From an uncultured Actinomyces sp. (GTDB lineage: Bacteria > Actinomycetota > Actinomycetes > Actinomycetales > Actinomycetaceae): a stretch of DNA of 64,000 nucleotides. Positions 35,918 through 45,873 of the stretch are shown here, one piece after another (the first letter of the stretch is position 1; every line of letters begins with the position of its first letter). The DNA lies in NCBI GenBank assembly GCA_938014245.1, contig CALLSD010000046.1:1-64000 (forward strand). Reading direction: 5' to 3'. The notes under the pieces were generated by a model that saw only the letters and a list, made by a program, of their open reading frames with translations, made no database searches and was not told where the DNA came from. The translations under genes were made by a program, and so were the position numbers.

Positions 35918-37147
35918 GTGGGAATTATCGGTGTAGTCATTGTCATCGTGGGGTTGCTGATCTCGGTTGCCCTGCACGAATGCGGTCACATGCTTCCTGC
36001 CAAGAAATTCGGCGTCTATGTTCCTGAGTTCGCTGTTGGTTTTGGTCCCAGACTTCTTGCGTGGAAGAAAGGTGACACAACCTATTCCCTTCGAGCAATT
36101 CTTCTGGGCGGCTACGTCCGTATTGTCGGAATGTTCGCTCCGGCGCGTGAGGGAATAAAGACAACGAATAGCAAGGGAAAGCCCACGCTCGCCCAAGAAG
36201 CCCGCGAAGCAAGCATGGAAGAAATTCCTCAGGGCTACGAATCTCGCGCATTTTATCTCCTTCATCCAGCCAAGAAGATCCTTGTCATGCTGGGTGGGCC
36301 GATGGTCAATCTCTTCCTATCCATCGTGCTCATGACGGTTGCTTTGGTCGGGATTGGAATTCCACGCGCCTCGCTGACCCTCGGCGATGTTCCCCAAGAA
36401 CTGACCTCGCAAGGAACAAGCGTCCAAGCTCCCGCATACGCGGCTGGAATTCGCAGTGGGGACACGATCACCGCGATTAACGGCACAGGCGTTCAGTCGT
36501 GGGATGAGATGCGCCAAGCGATCGCACACTCGCAGGGCGAAATTGGCGTCGACTATCTACGCCAAGGCCAGAGCTATCATGTCCAGATCGACCCGCTGCG
36601 CACGGCTGATTCTGTGAGCATTGGTGTGATTGCCGGAATTGAATACCATGCGGCAAGTCCAGCGACCGTAGCCTCGTCAGTGTGGCAAACCTTTACGGGC
36701 ACCGTAAAAGTAGTTGTTCGTTTGCCACTTGCCCTGTGGGATGTTGGGCAATCGCTCATTAAGGGAACACCGCGTGATTCCGCCGGTGTGATGTCGGTTG
36801 TAGGAATTGGCAGAATTGCAGCAGATGCAACCTCATCGGATGTCACTGCCTCCAGCGGGGGATGGATGCGCTCGCTTGCTCTGCTTCTCTCGATTTTGGC
36901 TTCGCTCAATATGGCGCTTTTTGTTTTCAACCTTCTGCCTTTCCCCCCACTTGATGGTGGGCATATTGTCTCCGCGCTTTACGAGTGGATTCGGCGTGGA
37001 ATTGCTCGCGTCAGAGGACAAGAAGTTCCCCCGCCCGCCGATACTGCCCGCCTGATGCCGCTCACGTATACGATGGGCGCGCTCCTGATCGCTATGACGG
37101 TCTTGCTGGTCGCAGCCGACATCATTGCGCCAATTTCTTTGCAATAG
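35918..37147 (+). CDS. rseP: Site-2 protease RseP/Rip1 family intramembrane metalloprotease
   Basis: 409 residues. HECGH zinc motif in the first membrane helix (residues 20-24, counting the GTG Met as 1), a PDZ domain in the middle ([16 protein letters not shown]), and the second metal-binding signature [13 protein letters not shown] near the C-terminus. Cleaves membrane-bound anti-sigma factors and other substrates. GAAGGACGAAC precedes the GTG. Confidence 0.95.
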   Translation: MGIIGVVIVIVGLLISVALHECGHMLPAKKFGVYVPEFAVGFGPRLLAWKKGDTTYSLRAILLGGYVRIVGMFAPAREGIKTTNSKGKPTLAQEAREASMEEIPQGYESRAFYLLHPAKKILVMLGGPMVNLFLSIVLMTVALVGIGIPRASLTLGDVPQELTSQGTSVQAPAYAAGIRSGDTITAINGTGVQSWDEMRQAIAHSQGEIGVDYLRQGQSYHVQIDPLRTADSVSIGVIAGIEYHAASPATVASSVWQTFTGTVKVVVRLPLALWDVGQSLIKGTPRDSAGVMSVVGIGRIAADATSSDVTASSGGWMRSLALLLSILASLNMALFVFNLLPFPPLDGGHIVSALYEWIRRGIARVRGQEVPPPADTARLMPLTYTMGALLIAMTVLLVAADIIAPISLQ

Positions 37148-37194
37148 GGCTCAGCCCGCGTGCCAGCCGGTTTCGAGTGGGAGATAATAACAAG

Positions 37195-38352
37195 GTGACT
37201 GAGATTAACTTAGGGATGCCGAGCGTCCACGAAAGCCCGTTTCCGCGTCGTAAGACTCGTCGAATCATGGTGGGGGATGTACCCGTCGGTGGAGGGGCTC
37301 CCGTTTCTGTTCAGTCGATGACGACAACGAAAACGCACGATATCGGCGCAACACTGCAGCAGATTGCAGAGCTAACCGCAGCGGGCTGCGATATTGTCCG
37401 CGTTGCTTGCCCGACCGATAAGGATGCTGAGGCGCTTCCGATTATCGTTAAGCAATCCCGTATTCCCGTCATCGCCGACATTCACTTCAATCCGAAGTAT
37501 GTTTTTGCGGCGATCGAGGCCGGTTGTGGTGCAGTTCGCGTGAACCCGGGAAACATTCGTAAGTTCGATGATCAGGTGAAGGAAATTTGCCGTGCAGCTT
37601 CCGATCATGGAACCTCACTGCGTATTGGTGTGAATGCTGGGTCTTTGGATCCGCGCCTTCTCAAGAAATATGGTCGAGCAACTCCCGAGGCCCTGGTTGA
37701 GTCTGCTGTTTGGGAAGCGTCGCTCTTCGAAGAAAATGACTTCCACGATTTCAAGATTTCCGTCAAGCACCACGATGTGCTCACGATGGTGCAGGCCTAC
37801 CGTCTTCTTGCAGAAAAAGGTGATTGGCCGCTTCACTTGGGAGTCACCGAGGCTGGCCCCGCATTCCAGGGAACAATCAAGTCCTGCGCAGCTTTCGGCG
37901 TGCTTCTTGCTGATGGAATCGGCGATACGATTCGCGTCTCGCTTTCGGCTCCTCCCGTCGAAGAAGTCAAGGTCGGCACGAAGCTTCTTGAATTTATGGG
38001 GCTGCGTGAGAAGACTCTTGAGATCGTCTCGTGCCCTTCGTGTGGGCGCGCCCAGGTTGACGTGTGGACGCTGGCAGAAAATGTCACGGAAGGCCTCAAG
38101 GACCTTACTGTTCCCCTTCGCGTTGCCGTCATGGGCTGCGTGGTGAATGGCCCTGGCGAGGCTCGTGAAGCTGACCTGGGTGTGGCCTCGGGAAATGGCA
38201 AGGGGCAGATTTTTATCCGCGGAGAAGTTGTTGAGACCGTTCCCGAAGACGACATCGTTCCCACTTTGATCAAGCACGCTAATCTTTTGGCTGAAGAAAT
38301 GGGCTTGGAAGAAGGGGAAGGCTCCGTCGAGGTCATGCCCATCATCCGCTAG
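37195..38352 (+). CDS. ispG: 4-hydroxy-3-methylbut-2-enyl diphosphate synthase
   Basis: 385 residues; MEP pathway iron-sulfur enzyme. The start is the GTG at 37195, giving [20 protein letters not shown], as in actinobacterial homologues; longer upstream frames run antisense-like through rseP and are rejected. TIM-barrel core ([26 protein letters not shown]) and the cluster ligands SCPSCGR and GCVVNGPGE. Confidence 0.95.
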   Translation: MTEINLGMPSVHESPFPRRKTRRIMVGDVPVGGGAPVSVQSMTTTKTHDIGATLQQIAELTAAGCDIVRVACPTDKDAEALPIIVKQSRIPVIADIHFNPKYVFAAIEAGCGAVRVNPGNIRKFDDQVKEICRAASDHGTSLRIGVNAGSLDPRLLKKYGRATPEALVESAVWEASLFEENDFHDFKISVKHHDVLTMVQAYRLLAEKGDWPLHLGVTEAGPAFQGTIKSCAAFGVLLADGIGDTIRVSLSAPPVEEVKVGTKLLEFMGLREKTLEIVSCPSCGRAQVDVWTLAENVTEGLKDLTVPLRVAVMGCVVNGPGEAREADLGVASGNGKGQIFIRGEVVETVPEDDIVPTLIKHANLLAEEMGLEEGEGSVEVMPIIR

Positions 38353-38433
38353 GGGAGTTGCGCGAGTGCGCTTCACGTATCCTTCACTACAAAGAAAACA
38401 ATTGCTACTACCGCTTCAATGAAGGGGAATGTT

Positions 38434-38943
38434 ATGAAGATTCGTCACGTATTGGCTCTGGGCGTACTGGGGTGCGCGGGTGCGATTTGCGCAACGGGTT
38501 TCCCACGCCGTATCGGACTGACCCGTTCCGAGGCCGCAGTTTCTCTGCCCGGAGACCTTGAACTGCCCAACGCCGATGTTGTCGTCGACCGCTCGGTCGT
38601 CATCGATGCTCTTCCGACGCGCGTCTGGGAAGTTTTGGACGCCGCTTTTGAAGAGGACGAAGATGGCCGTGTGCTGATCCGCCAGGAAAACGACTGCTTG
38701 GTTATTCGCGTTCCTGCGCCTGGAAGCAATGTTGAGTGGGAAGACCAGGTTGAGGACTACACCGGTACCTGTACTTTCGCTCTTCTTCCCGAGGCCAACG
38801 ACCGTACTCGCCTTCACCTGCGTGAGCGTCATCAGGCAACTGAGTCTGTTCCTGCGTGGCGACTGTGGGCTGGAGTGTGCGCTGAGTCGTATTCGACCAT
38901 GTCGATGCTGCGTGATTTGAAGGAAGCAGCAGAGGCTTTGTGA
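38434..38943 (+). CDS. Exported or membrane-anchored SRPBCC-like protein
   Basis: 169 residues with an N-terminal hydrophobic segment (about 5-22, VLALGVLGCAGAICATGF) and a remaining part whose pattern (DRSVVIDALPTRVWEVLDAAFE, then alternating beta-strands, then a C-terminal helix) resembles START/SRPBCC lipid- or ligand-binding domains. No strict lipobox is present. Start at 38434 behind GAAGGGGAATGTT. Role unknown; upstream is ispG, downstream proS. Confidence 0.7.
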   Translation: MKIRHVLALGVLGCAGAICATGFPRRIGLTRSEAAVSLPGDLELPNADVVVDRSVVIDALPTRVWEVLDAAFEEDEDGRVLIRQENDCLVIRVPAPGSNVEWEDQVEDYTGTCTFALLPEANDRTRLHLRERHQATESVPAWRLWAGVCAESYSTMSMLRDLKEAAEAL

Positions 38944-38957
38944 GCTGAACAATATGC

Positions 38958-38994
38958 CACGGCGGGTGCAGGCTTCGTGCCTGTGCCCGCCGTG
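38958..38994 (+). terminator. Terminator upstream of proS
   Basis: A 16-bp stem (38958-38973 with 38979-38994, two G-U pairs) and a 5-base loop TTCGT, followed by CTTTAG. It ends the ispG-SRPBCC stretch 16 bases before the proS start. Confidence 0.75.
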
Positions 38995-39009
38995 CTTTAG
39001 GATTGAGGT

Positions 39010-40815
39010 GTGTTAAGAACTCTTTCCTCTTTTTTTCTGCGTACTTTGCGTGAAGACCCGGCAGATGCTGAGGTAATTTCGCATAAGCTCCTTGTCCGTG
39101 CTGGCTACATTCGTCGTACAGCTCCTGGCATCTACACGTGGCTTCCTCTGGGCCTACGCCTTTTGCGTAAGGTTGAAGACATCGTTCGTGAAGAGATGGA
39201 TGCGATGGGCGCTCAGGAAGTTCATCTTCCTGCGCTTCTGCCGGCGGATCCCTACAAGGAGACACATCGCTGGGACGAGTATGGCCCAACGCTGTTCAAG
39301 CTTCAGGATCGTAAGGGCGGGGACTACTTGCTGGCCCCGACCCACGAGGAGATGTTTACCCTCCTGGTGAAGGATCAGTATTCTTCCTACAAGGATCTTC
39401 CTTTGACCATCTACCAGATCCAGACGAAGTATCGCGATGAAGCGCGTCCGCGCGCGGGTCTGATCCGTGGCCGTGAGTTCGTCATGAAGGATGCGTATTC
39501 CTTCGATATCGACGATGCCGGGCTGGATGTTTCCTACCAGAATGAGCGCGACACCTACGAGCGTATCTTTAAGCGCCTGGGCTTGGAATACGTCATCGTC
39601 TCGGCGATGTCTGGTGCGATGGGCGGTTCTCGCTCCGAGGAATTCCTTCACCCCAGCCCGATCGGTGAGGATACTTTCGTGCGTTCCCCGGGTGGCTACG
39701 CCGCCAATGCCGAGGCCGTGGTGACCCCCGCGCCGGATCCGATTCCTTTCGACGGTATTCCCGCAGTTGAGATGCGTGAGACGCCTAACGCGCCGACGAT
39801 CGACGCTCTGGTCGAGCGCTCGAACGAGCTCTATCCGCGTGAGGATCGTCCGTGGCAGGCCTCGGATACATTGAAGAGCTTTGTCGTGACCTTGACCCAT
39901 CCCGATGGGGAGCGTGAGGTTGTGCTCCTCGGTGTGCCTGGCGATCGCGACGTTGATATGAAGCGTCTCGAGGCTTCGGTTGCACCTGCTGAGGTGGAAA
40001 TGTCGACCCCGGAAGACTTGGCAAAGTACCCCGAGCTGGTTCCGGGCTACATCGGTCCCATGGCCGCTGGTCCGAACTCTCCCGCGCGTCATCTGGACGA
40101 AGAAGGCAACCCGGTTGGCGGCATCCGTTTCCTTGTCGATCCTCGCGTCGTTGACGGAACGACGTGGATTGCCGGCGCAAATACTCCTGGGAAGCACGTC
40201 TATTGGTTGACCATGGGTCGTGATTTCATAGCTGACGGCACGATTGAGGCTGCTGAAGTTCGTGAAGGGGATCTTGCTCCCGACGGTTCTGGTCCTCTGC
40301 ACCTTGAACGTGGCATCGAGGTCGGCCATATCTTCCAGCTGGGACGCAAGTATGCGAAGTCCTTGGGATTGACGGTGCTTGACGAGAACGGTAAGAGCCA
40401 GGTCGTCACCATGGGTTCCTATGGAATCGGTGTTTCCCGTGTTTTGGCCGCGCTTGCTGAAACGAACAGCGACGAGCGCGGTTTGGCATGGCCTGCAAAC
40501 ATTGCACCCTTCGACGTACACGTCCTGGCCACAGGTAAGACAGACGAGATTTTCGATACCGCAGCATCGATTTCCTCGGCCCTGGACCGCGATGGTTTGG
40601 ACGTCCTTTTCGATGATCGTCGTAAGGTTTCCGCAGGTGTGAAGTTCGCGGACGCGGAGCTCGTGGGTATCCCGGTTTCGGTCGTCGTTGGACGAGGCCT
40701 TGCTGAAGGTAAGGTCGAGATTCGCCTACGCGCGAGCGGGGAGTCTTTTGAAGTTCCGGTCGAGTCGGCGGTGGAACGCATTGAGCAGATCCATCGTGAT
40801 CTTTTGGGAAGGTGA
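39010..40815 (+). CDS. proS: Prolyl-tRNA synthetase (bacterial type)
   Basis: 601 residues, class II. Motif 2 [19 protein letters not shown], the YbaK-like editing insertion (about 225-400), motif 3 GSYGIGVSR and the C-terminal anticodon domain. GTG start at 39010, three-nucleotide overlap with nothing. def follows after 5 bp. Confidence 0.97.
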   Translation: MLRTLSSFFLRTLREDPADAEVISHKLLVRAGYIRRTAPGIYTWLPLGLRLLRKVEDIVREEMDAMGAQEVHLPALLPADPYKETHRWDEYGPTLFKLQDRKGGDYLLAPTHEEMFTLLVKDQYSSYKDLPLTIYQIQTKYRDEARPRAGLIRGREFVMKDAYSFDIDDAGLDVSYQNERDTYERIFKRLGLEYVIVSAMSGAMGGSRSEEFLHPSPIGEDTFVRSPGGYAANAEAVVTPAPDPIPFDGIPAVEMRETPNAPTIDALVERSNELYPREDRPWQASDTLKSFVVTLTHPDGEREVVLLGVPGDRDVDMKRLEASVAPAEVEMSTPEDLAKYPELVPGYIGPMAAGPNSPARHLDEEGNPVGGIRFLVDPRVVDGTTWIAGANTPGKHVYWLTMGRDFIADGTIEAAEVREGDLAPDGSGPLHLERGIEVGHIFQLGRKYAKSLGLTVLDENGKSQVVTMGSYGIGVSRVLAALAETNSDERGLAWPANIAPFDVHVLATGKTDEIFDTAASISSALDRDGLDVLFDDRRKVSAGVKFADAELVGIPVSVVVGRGLAEGKVEIRLRASGESFEVPVESAVERIEQIHRDLLGR

Positions 40816-40820
40816 AGTAA

Positions 40821-41312
40821 ATGGCTCTTCGCGAGATTCGAGTGATCGGTGATCCGGTCCTGCGCACTCCCTGTGATCCCATTCGCGATATTGATCAGAG
40901 CGTGAAGTCTCTGGTTGAAGATCTCCTCGAAACTGTGGATATGGATGGTCGCGCTGGTTTGGCCGCAAACCAGATCGGTGTTGGGCTGCGCGCCTTTTCC
41001 TACAATATCGATGGCGAAATCGGCTACGTGCTCAATCCCCGGATCGTTGAACTCAGTGAAGATGAGTATCAAGACGGGGATGAGGGTTGCCTATCTGTAC
41101 CGCAGTTGTGGTTCCCCACTCAGCGTGCATGGTATGCGCGTGTGGAGGGCATCGATTTGGATGGTAAGCCCGTTGTCGTTGAAGGTGAGGAGCTTATGGC
41201 TCGTTGTCTTCAACACGAATGTGATCACTTGGATGGCATGCTCTACATTGATCGCTTGGATCGTAAGACTCGCAAGCGCGCTTTGCGCGAGATTCGCGAG
41301 CAGAACTACTAA
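40821..41312 (+). CDS. def: Peptide deformylase
   Basis: 163 residues; removes N-formyl groups. Zinc ligands Cys90 (EGCLSV), His132 and His136 with catalytic Glu133 (QHECDHLDG); [10 protein letters not shown] is intact. Directly after proS with the site GGGAAGGTGAAGTA. Confidence 0.97.
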   Translation: MALREIRVIGDPVLRTPCDPIRDIDQSVKSLVEDLLETVDMDGRAGLAANQIGVGLRAFSYNIDGEIGYVLNPRIVELSEDEYQDGDEGCLSVPQLWFPTQRAWYARVEGIDLDGKPVVVEGEELMARCLQHECDHLDGMLYIDRLDRKTRKRALREIREQNY

Positions 41313-41340
41313 GAACAATATCTGACCATCAATCACACGC

Positions 41341-41375
41341 AACTGCGGCTGATCCTCTAGGATCCGCCGCAGTTT
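41341..41375 (+). terminator. def terminator
   Basis: A 15-bp stem with one mismatch (41341-41355 with 41360-41374), TCTA loop, ending in a TTTTT run. Typical intrinsic terminator 28 bases after def. Confidence 0.85.
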
Positions 41376-41463
41376 TTAGGTTAGAATAGCTTTACACCGT
41401 TTGTTTGTGGCGTTGCCGTAAGAGGACGTAGGGGAAGACGATCCTCAAACACAGGAGGCCACA

Positions 41464-41964
41464 ATGCGAGGGACCTATACCCGCGGTGTACTTTTCGTAC
41501 ACTCAACCCCGCCTGCTCTTTGTCCGCACATTGAGTGGGCCGTTGGTGCTGCCTTGGGAACTGAGGTTCATTTGCAGTGGACTCCACAAGAAGCTGCTCC
41601 CGGGATGCTCAGGAGCGAATACTCGTGGGTAGGAAGCGCCGGATCTGGAGCCCGCCTCGCTTCTGCGCTTCGCGGTTGGGAACACCTGCGCTACGAAGTT
41701 ACCGAAGAAGCAAGCCCGTCATGCGATGCAGGCCGGTGGTCTCACACGCCGTCTTTGGGAATCTTCCATGCCCAAATGGATAGCGTGGGCAATGTTGTTG
41801 TTCCTGAGGATCGTGTTCGCGCTGCAATTGAAAACGCCACTTCCTATGAGGAACTGCGTGAAGGGCTAGATCTTGCTCTTGGGCAGGCGTGGGACGATGA
41901 ACTTGAACCCTTCCGTCATGCTGGTGCGGGGGCTCCCGTGCGCTGGCTGAACCGAGTGGGCTGA
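41464..41964 (+). CDS. DUF3145 family protein
   Basis: 166 residues, expected length. Begins with RGVLFVHSTPPALCPHIEWA and contains the WTPQ, YSWVGSAGSGARLASALRGW and FRHAGAGAPVRWLNRVG blocks. In many Actinobacteria this family is encoded next to fabD-fabH-acpP-fabF; here only an ACP-like gene follows (3 bp). Function unknown. Confidence 0.92.
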   Translation: MRGTYTRGVLFVHSTPPALCPHIEWAVGAALGTEVHLQWTPQEAAPGMLRSEYSWVGSAGSGARLASALRGWEHLRYEVTEEASPSCDAGRWSHTPSLGIFHAQMDSVGNVVVPEDRVRAAIENATSYEELREGLDLALGQAWDDELEPFRHAGAGAPVRWLNRVG

Positions 41965-41967
41965 CGA

Positions 41968-42318
41968 ATGGGGACCATTGGCGATCTTCTTGGAGATGCA
42001 CTCGGTCAAGCTTTGGCCTCGAATGCCGAAAATACTCCCGTAGACGCGATCGAGGGCGCACGCGAGAAAGCGCAAGAAGAAAGAAGTGCGCATGTTCGCG
42101 AGGTCGTCGTCAATGCCGTGCGTGAACATACTTCTGTCGAGGCATCTCAGCTTCACGATGGTCTTTCATTGGAGGAGCTCGACCTCGATACTCTTTCTCT
42201 CTATGCGATTGTCACGGCAATTGAACATGAACTCCACATCAGCATTGAGGATGTCATCATTGCTGACTGGCACAGTTTTGGGGATATCTTCGCCAGCGTC
42301 GGTGAGCTGACTCACTAG
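41968..42318 (+). CDS. Acyl carrier protein-like protein with Thr at the phosphopantetheine site
   Basis: 116 residues. Residues 64-112 match the ACP helix-loop-helix, with the attachment motif D-S-L replaced by D-T-L (Thr75) in LDLDTLSLYAIVTAIEHEL. 4'-phosphopantetheine is normally attached to Ser, so the protein is probably not a functional ACP. An N-terminal 60-residue extra segment (ENTPVDAIEGAREKAQEER) is unrelated. Co-located with DUF3145, consistent with a degenerate remnant of a fatty-acid locus. Alternatively it may have a new role. Confidence 0.8.
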   Translation: MGTIGDLLGDALGQALASNAENTPVDAIEGAREKAQEERSAHVREVVVNAVREHTSVEASQLHDGLSLEELDLDTLSLYAIVTAIEHELHISIEDVIIADWHSFGDIFASVGELTH

Positions 42319-42383
42319 TTCTCAATTCGTGTCCTAAAATCAAAGAGAGCCATAGCTGACGCACTGAATCAAGGAGATAACAG

Positions 42384-43796
42384 GTGGCACGTATCGAAGA
42401 AGATCTGCTGGGCACGCGCGAGGTTCCCGATGATGCATATTGGGGGATTCATACCCTGCGAGCTCTTGAGAACTATCAGATCAGCGGCCGCAGTATCAAT
42501 CAAGTGCCTGAACTGATTCGTGCGATCGTCCAAGTGAAGAAAGCCTGTGCACTGGCGAACCGTGAATTGCGAGTGATTAGTGCAAAGTCTACTGATGCGA
42601 TTGTTGCCGCATGCGATGACATCTTGATGAATGGCTCGTGCATGGACCAATTCCCAATCGATCAGTTCCAAGGTGGTGCGGGGACAAGCGTGAATATGAA
42701 CGCGAACGAAGTCATCGCCAACCGCGCACTCGAAATGATGGGGTTGCCCCGGGGGGAATACTCGGTCATCAATCCCAACGACCACGTCAACCACTCGCAG
42801 TCCACCAACGATGCCTATCCAACGGCGTTCCGTCTGGCTTTGCACGGTAAAGTCGAGAGGCTGCGCATTGCTATCGAAGATCTCGCAGCAGCTTTTGACG
42901 CAAAGGGAGAAGAATTCCACGACATTCTCACCATGGGTCGTACGCAGCTTCAGGATGCTGTTCCCATGACTCTTGGCCAAGAGATGACCGCCTTTGCAGT
43001 GACCTTGCGTGAGGAAGACCCGCGCCTCGAGGCGAACTCGGAGTTGCTTCTTGAAACGAACCTGGGTGCAACGGCTATTGGTACGGGGCTTAATACTCCT
43101 GCGGGTTACCAAGAAGCAGTCGTGCGTCACTTGGCTCAGATCAGCGGGGCTCGGGTGAAGGCAGCAACGCACTTGGTTGAGGCAACGTCAGATACTGGCG
43201 CTTACGTTTCGATGCACGCAGCGATCAAGCGTACCGCGGTCAAGCTCTCGAAGATTTGCAATGACTTGCGCTTGCTTGCCTCCGGTCCGCGCGCAGGACT
43301 GAACGAGATTAACCTTCCAGAAATGGCAGCAGGTTCATCCATCATGCCCGCGAAGGTCAATCCCATCATTCCCGAGGTCGTCAATCAGGTCTGCTTCAAG
43401 GTCATCGGAAATGACCAGACTGTCACGATGGCTGCTGAAGCTGGCCAGCTGCAACTCAACGTGATGGAACCGGTCATCGCTCAGGCGATCTTTGAATCTA
43501 TCGATCTTCTGGTCAACGCATGTGACACTCTTCGTGAGCGCTGCGTCAATGGAATCACGGCAAATGCCGAGGTCTGCCGCTCCTACGTTGAGAACTCTAT
43601 TGGTATTGTTACGTACTTCAATGATGTGATCGGGCACCACCTTGGTGATGTTGTGGGTAAGCGCGCTGCTGCAGAGGGGAAGACCGTTCGCGAAGTGATT
43701 GCCGAGATGGGGCTTCTCTCTGACGAAGAAGTCGAAGCGATTCTTTCGCCGGAAAACCTTGCAAACCCGCACTACAGGGGCGCGCACATCGACTGA
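42384..43796 (+). CDS. aspA: Aspartate ammonia-lyase
   Basis: 470 residues; converts aspartate to fumarate and ammonia. Starts [21 protein letters not shown] at the GTG 42384, behind AAGGAGATAACAG. The fumarase/aspartase signature [11 protein letters not shown], and THGR-type residues in [18 protein letters not shown], are present. Ends just before a low-GC island. Confidence 0.96.
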   Translation: MARIEEDLLGTREVPDDAYWGIHTLRALENYQISGRSINQVPELIRAIVQVKKACALANRELRVISAKSTDAIVAACDDILMNGSCMDQFPIDQFQGGAGTSVNMNANEVIANRALEMMGLPRGEYSVINPNDHVNHSQSTNDAYPTAFRLALHGKVERLRIAIEDLAAAFDAKGEEFHDILTMGRTQLQDAVPMTLGQEMTAFAVTLREEDPRLEANSELLLETNLGATAIGTGLNTPAGYQEAVVRHLAQISGARVKAATHLVEATSDTGAYVSMHAAIKRTAVKLSKICNDLRLLASGPRAGLNEINLPEMAAGSSIMPAKVNPIIPEVVNQVCFKVIGNDQTVTMAAEAGQLQLNVMEPVIAQAIFESIDLLVNACDTLRERCVNGITANAEVCRSYVENSIGIVTYFNDVIGHHLGDVVGKRAAAEGKTVREVIAEMGLLSDEEVEAILSPENLANPHYRGAHID

Positions 43797-43803
43797 TCTT
43801 CTT

Positions 43804-43844
43804 GTTTAGTTTGAGAGCGGGAGATTAGCTCTCTCTACCTAAAC
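43804..43844 (+). terminator. Imperfect hairpin after aspA
   Basis: Outer arms GTTTAG/CTAAAC and inner arms GAGAGC/GCTCTC interrupted by small bulges, 8 bases after the aspA stop. No clear T-run. It may terminate aspA or the converging WXG-like gene. Confidence 0.45.
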
Positions 43845-43872
43845 CGGGTGGGCTCGCAAATTAGTGATTATT

Positions 43873-44157
43873 TCAGGATGAAAGAATTGCCGATGTGGCT
43901 ATATCCTGATTGTCTGCTTCAACGCGGATAAATGCTTGGTTTGCCTCTGTCACCGCATGCGATATCCCTGCAGCGGCGAATGCTATCTGATCAGCTAAAT
44001 CGTTCATCGCATCAATCAATAAATCGAGTGTTTCTTGGTTGGTGCCAGCAGCTGGGATAGAAGAGAGTCGTGTTTTTGTCGCACTTTCTCCGGCGTCATC
44101 AGCTTTTTTCGCAGCTTGTGCCACCTGCTCTGGATGCCATTCGATCTCCTGAGACAC
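43873..44157 (-). CDS. WXG100-like small helical protein (type VII secretion substrate candidate)
   Basis: 94 residues, mostly alpha-helical, Ala/Asp/Glu-rich, with no signal peptide. It has the size and two-helix character of WXG100/ESX-1-associated proteins but not the exact WxG; the turn reads PAAGTN (residues 35-40). A FIRVE near residues 76-80 resembles the Y-x-x-x-(D/E) export signal, with Phe in place of Tyr. GTG start at 44157 behind AGGAGGTAAT. Last gene of a four-gene minus-strand unit. Family assignment tentative. Confidence 0.6.
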   Translation of the reverse strand: MSQEIEWHPEQVAQAAKKADDAGESATKTRLSSIPAAGTNQETLDLLIDAMNDLADQIAFAAAGISHAVTEANQAFIRVEADNQDIATSAILSS

Positions 44158-44165
44158 ATTACCTC

Positions 44166-44948
44166 CTAGAGGTTGAAGTAGTTGGCGAGCTCGCACCAGA
44201 GCATCGTTTGGTAGTAACCCTCGAGCTCAACTTGTTCCGGATCTGAACGTTGTTTACGAACCGTGCAGGGCGGAGCGAGGTAACTGGAAGGTACACGTGA
44301 GGTTGCGATCTTGTAGCTTGCCGAAGGAGTTGATAGCGTTGCGATGCTGGAAATTGGCTCATAGCGCCTGGCAACGCGCTTCCATCGAGTCCACGCCGAA
44401 TATTCCCAGTTATCTTCCTCAATTTCCCGGTGAAACCTTGCATTCATATATCGAGTCGTCCGATCTATGAGCAGTCCTTTGGCTTTTTCGATATCACCTC
44501 TACTGAGTGCGTCAACTGCCTGCGAATGAATGCGTCTTGGAGCGTCGAAATCGTTCTCACGAGTGAAGATCGGTGAGTTTGCCAGTAAAACGTGGGGGGT
44601 TTCTTCTGTATCGATCAGATAGATATGACTTTCTTCTCCGACGGAGCGCAAAACTGTTGTCGAAACCGGGGCCTGAAAAATACAGAGCTGACGTATTACG
44701 TTGGGTGTGTAATGAGGTGAGAGTGAATAAATAGTGATCGGATGAGTGCTCTTCTGGATAGGGGCAAACAGATTCAGTGCATCCTCGGTCAGGCAGCCTG
44801 CAGAAAAAACGGATTCAACGCGCTGTCCAGCCGCTTCTTCAGCTTCTAACCATACCCTTTCGCCATTTCCTGACTCGAGAGCCGCAGTGCGAAATGCTTC
44901 TGTGAGGAAAGCCGGAATTGAAATTGTGGGGCGATCTTTTGTATTCAT
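44166..44948 (-). CDS. Unknown 260-residue protein, possibly EspG-like chaperone
   Basis: No domain firmly recognised. The N-terminal two-thirds shows an alternating beta pattern with a hydrophobic core (ITIYSLSPHYTPNVI, QLCIFQAPVSTTVLRSVG, HIYLIDTEETPHVLLAN) reminiscent of EspG chaperones of mycobacterial ESX systems. No signal peptide or membrane helix was seen. It starts in an ATGA overlap with the preceding membrane-protein gene and ends 8 bp before the WXG-like gene, so co-translation is likely. Function inferred from context only. Confidence 0.6.
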   Translation of the reverse strand: MNTKDRPTISIPAFLTEAFRTAALESGNGERVWLEAEEAAGQRVESVFSAGCLTEDALNLFAPIQKSTHPITIYSLSPHYTPNVIRQLCIFQAPVSTTVLRSVGEESHIYLIDTEETPHVLLANSPIFTRENDFDAPRRIHSQAVDALSRGDIEKAKGLLIDRTTRYMNARFHREIEEDNWEYSAWTRWKRVARRYEPISSIATLSTPSASYKIATSRVPSSYLAPPCTVRKQRSDPEQVELEGYYQTMLWCELANYFNL

Positions 44949-45865
44949 GAAATCACCTGCAAAGTCTCGAGCATCCGGGGAAGTTGATCAGCGATTGAAT
45001 TAATTGAAGTCGTTGTTGCGGTTGCTGTCGCATAGAGGCGGACAGTTCTGTTACTAACTGCCTGAGTCCAGGTCCACTGGATCGCTGTGTAGGAGAGTCC
45101 TTCGTCAACGTAAAGGCCGGTAGTCATAAGTGTGTCATCACTTGGGATCGGAAAACGTGTCTCTTCGATAGTCATCCAGCCGGGAATAATATCATCGAGG
45201 GGTATCGGGCTTTTCCCCATTAAATCGATGGTCACGATGAAATTCGGTCGGAAGCCTGACGTCTTTTCCGGAATTCCGACTGCAACAAAGAGAGCATCAT
45301 CTAACGGGGAACGGGGGTGCGCGGAGGTCGCGTTAACTATTGGCGGAATCTGCGGAGTGAGTATCGCCTTCGGATTCGGGAGAGATAACGCCCTCCATGT
45401 GTCGGGGAGTTCCATTGTCGCGGTTAAAGACATTGAGATATCTCCAAACGTGAATGTCAAATTATTGACCAGACTCGGTGTAGGCGCGATGATTTGGCGA
45501 TTTTCGTCGAGAAAACCTTGGCGCTTGTGCCACTGCCATTGTTGGTCCACTAGGTGCGGAATTGGAATCGGCAATAAAAAGACGATGCTGAGCATGAGGA
45601 AGAAAGGAATACTTCCAGCAAAAACCGATTGGATGTGCTGTGGCAGAGCGATCTTTATAGAAAACAGCAAGAGAGAAGCTGAGATCATGCAAAGCATCCA
45701 CAACGGAATGGCAATTTCGTTGACGCGCCGTGGCGCATTCGCCTTACCGTATGCCCGCCAAAACTGGGCCAATGGGGTGTCCGTATATGTCTCGATGTAC
45801 CAGACGTACAGTCCCAAACAGCCAAAAGGAAGACCTAAAGCAGTAAAAAGAATGCTTGAATCCAT
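44945..45865 (-). CDS. Three-TM membrane protein with soluble C-terminal domain
   Basis: 306 residues. Membrane helices at about 5-25, 50-70 and 81-102, then a 200-residue soluble domain (PTPSLVNNLTFTFGDISMSLTATMELPDTWRAL... in pieces) that resembles LpqN/lipoprotein-type folds only weakly. A ribosome site (AGGGAGAACT) precedes the ATG. It follows the putative effector by 8 bp. In toxin-immunity terms a membrane protein in this position would be a natural immunity or assembly candidate; this is inference. Confidence 0.6.
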   Translation of the reverse strand: MDSSILFTALGLPFGCLGLYVWYIETYTDTPLAQFWRAYGKANAPRRVNEIAIPLWMLCMISASLLLFSIKIALPQHIQSVFAGSIPFFLMLSIVFLLPIPIPHLVDQQWQWHKRQGFLDENRQIIAPTPSLVNNLTFTFGDISMSLTATMELPDTWRALSLPNPKAILTPQIPPIVNATSAHPRSPLDDALFVAVGIPEKTSGFRPNFIVTIDLMGKSPIPLDDIIPGWMTIEETRFPIPSDDTLMTTGLYVDEGLSYTAIQWTWTQAVSNRTVRLYATATATTTSINSIADQLPRMLETLQVIS

Positions 45866-45873
45866 AGTTCTCC

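Noticed and set aside
36985..37194. A 70-residue N-terminal extension of IspG
   Set aside because: It runs through the end of rseP in another frame; the GTG at 37195 gives the standard N-terminus.
39154..40521. A 455-codon open frame on the minus strand
   Set aside because: It lies entirely antisense to proS, whose motifs and codon pattern are unmistakable.
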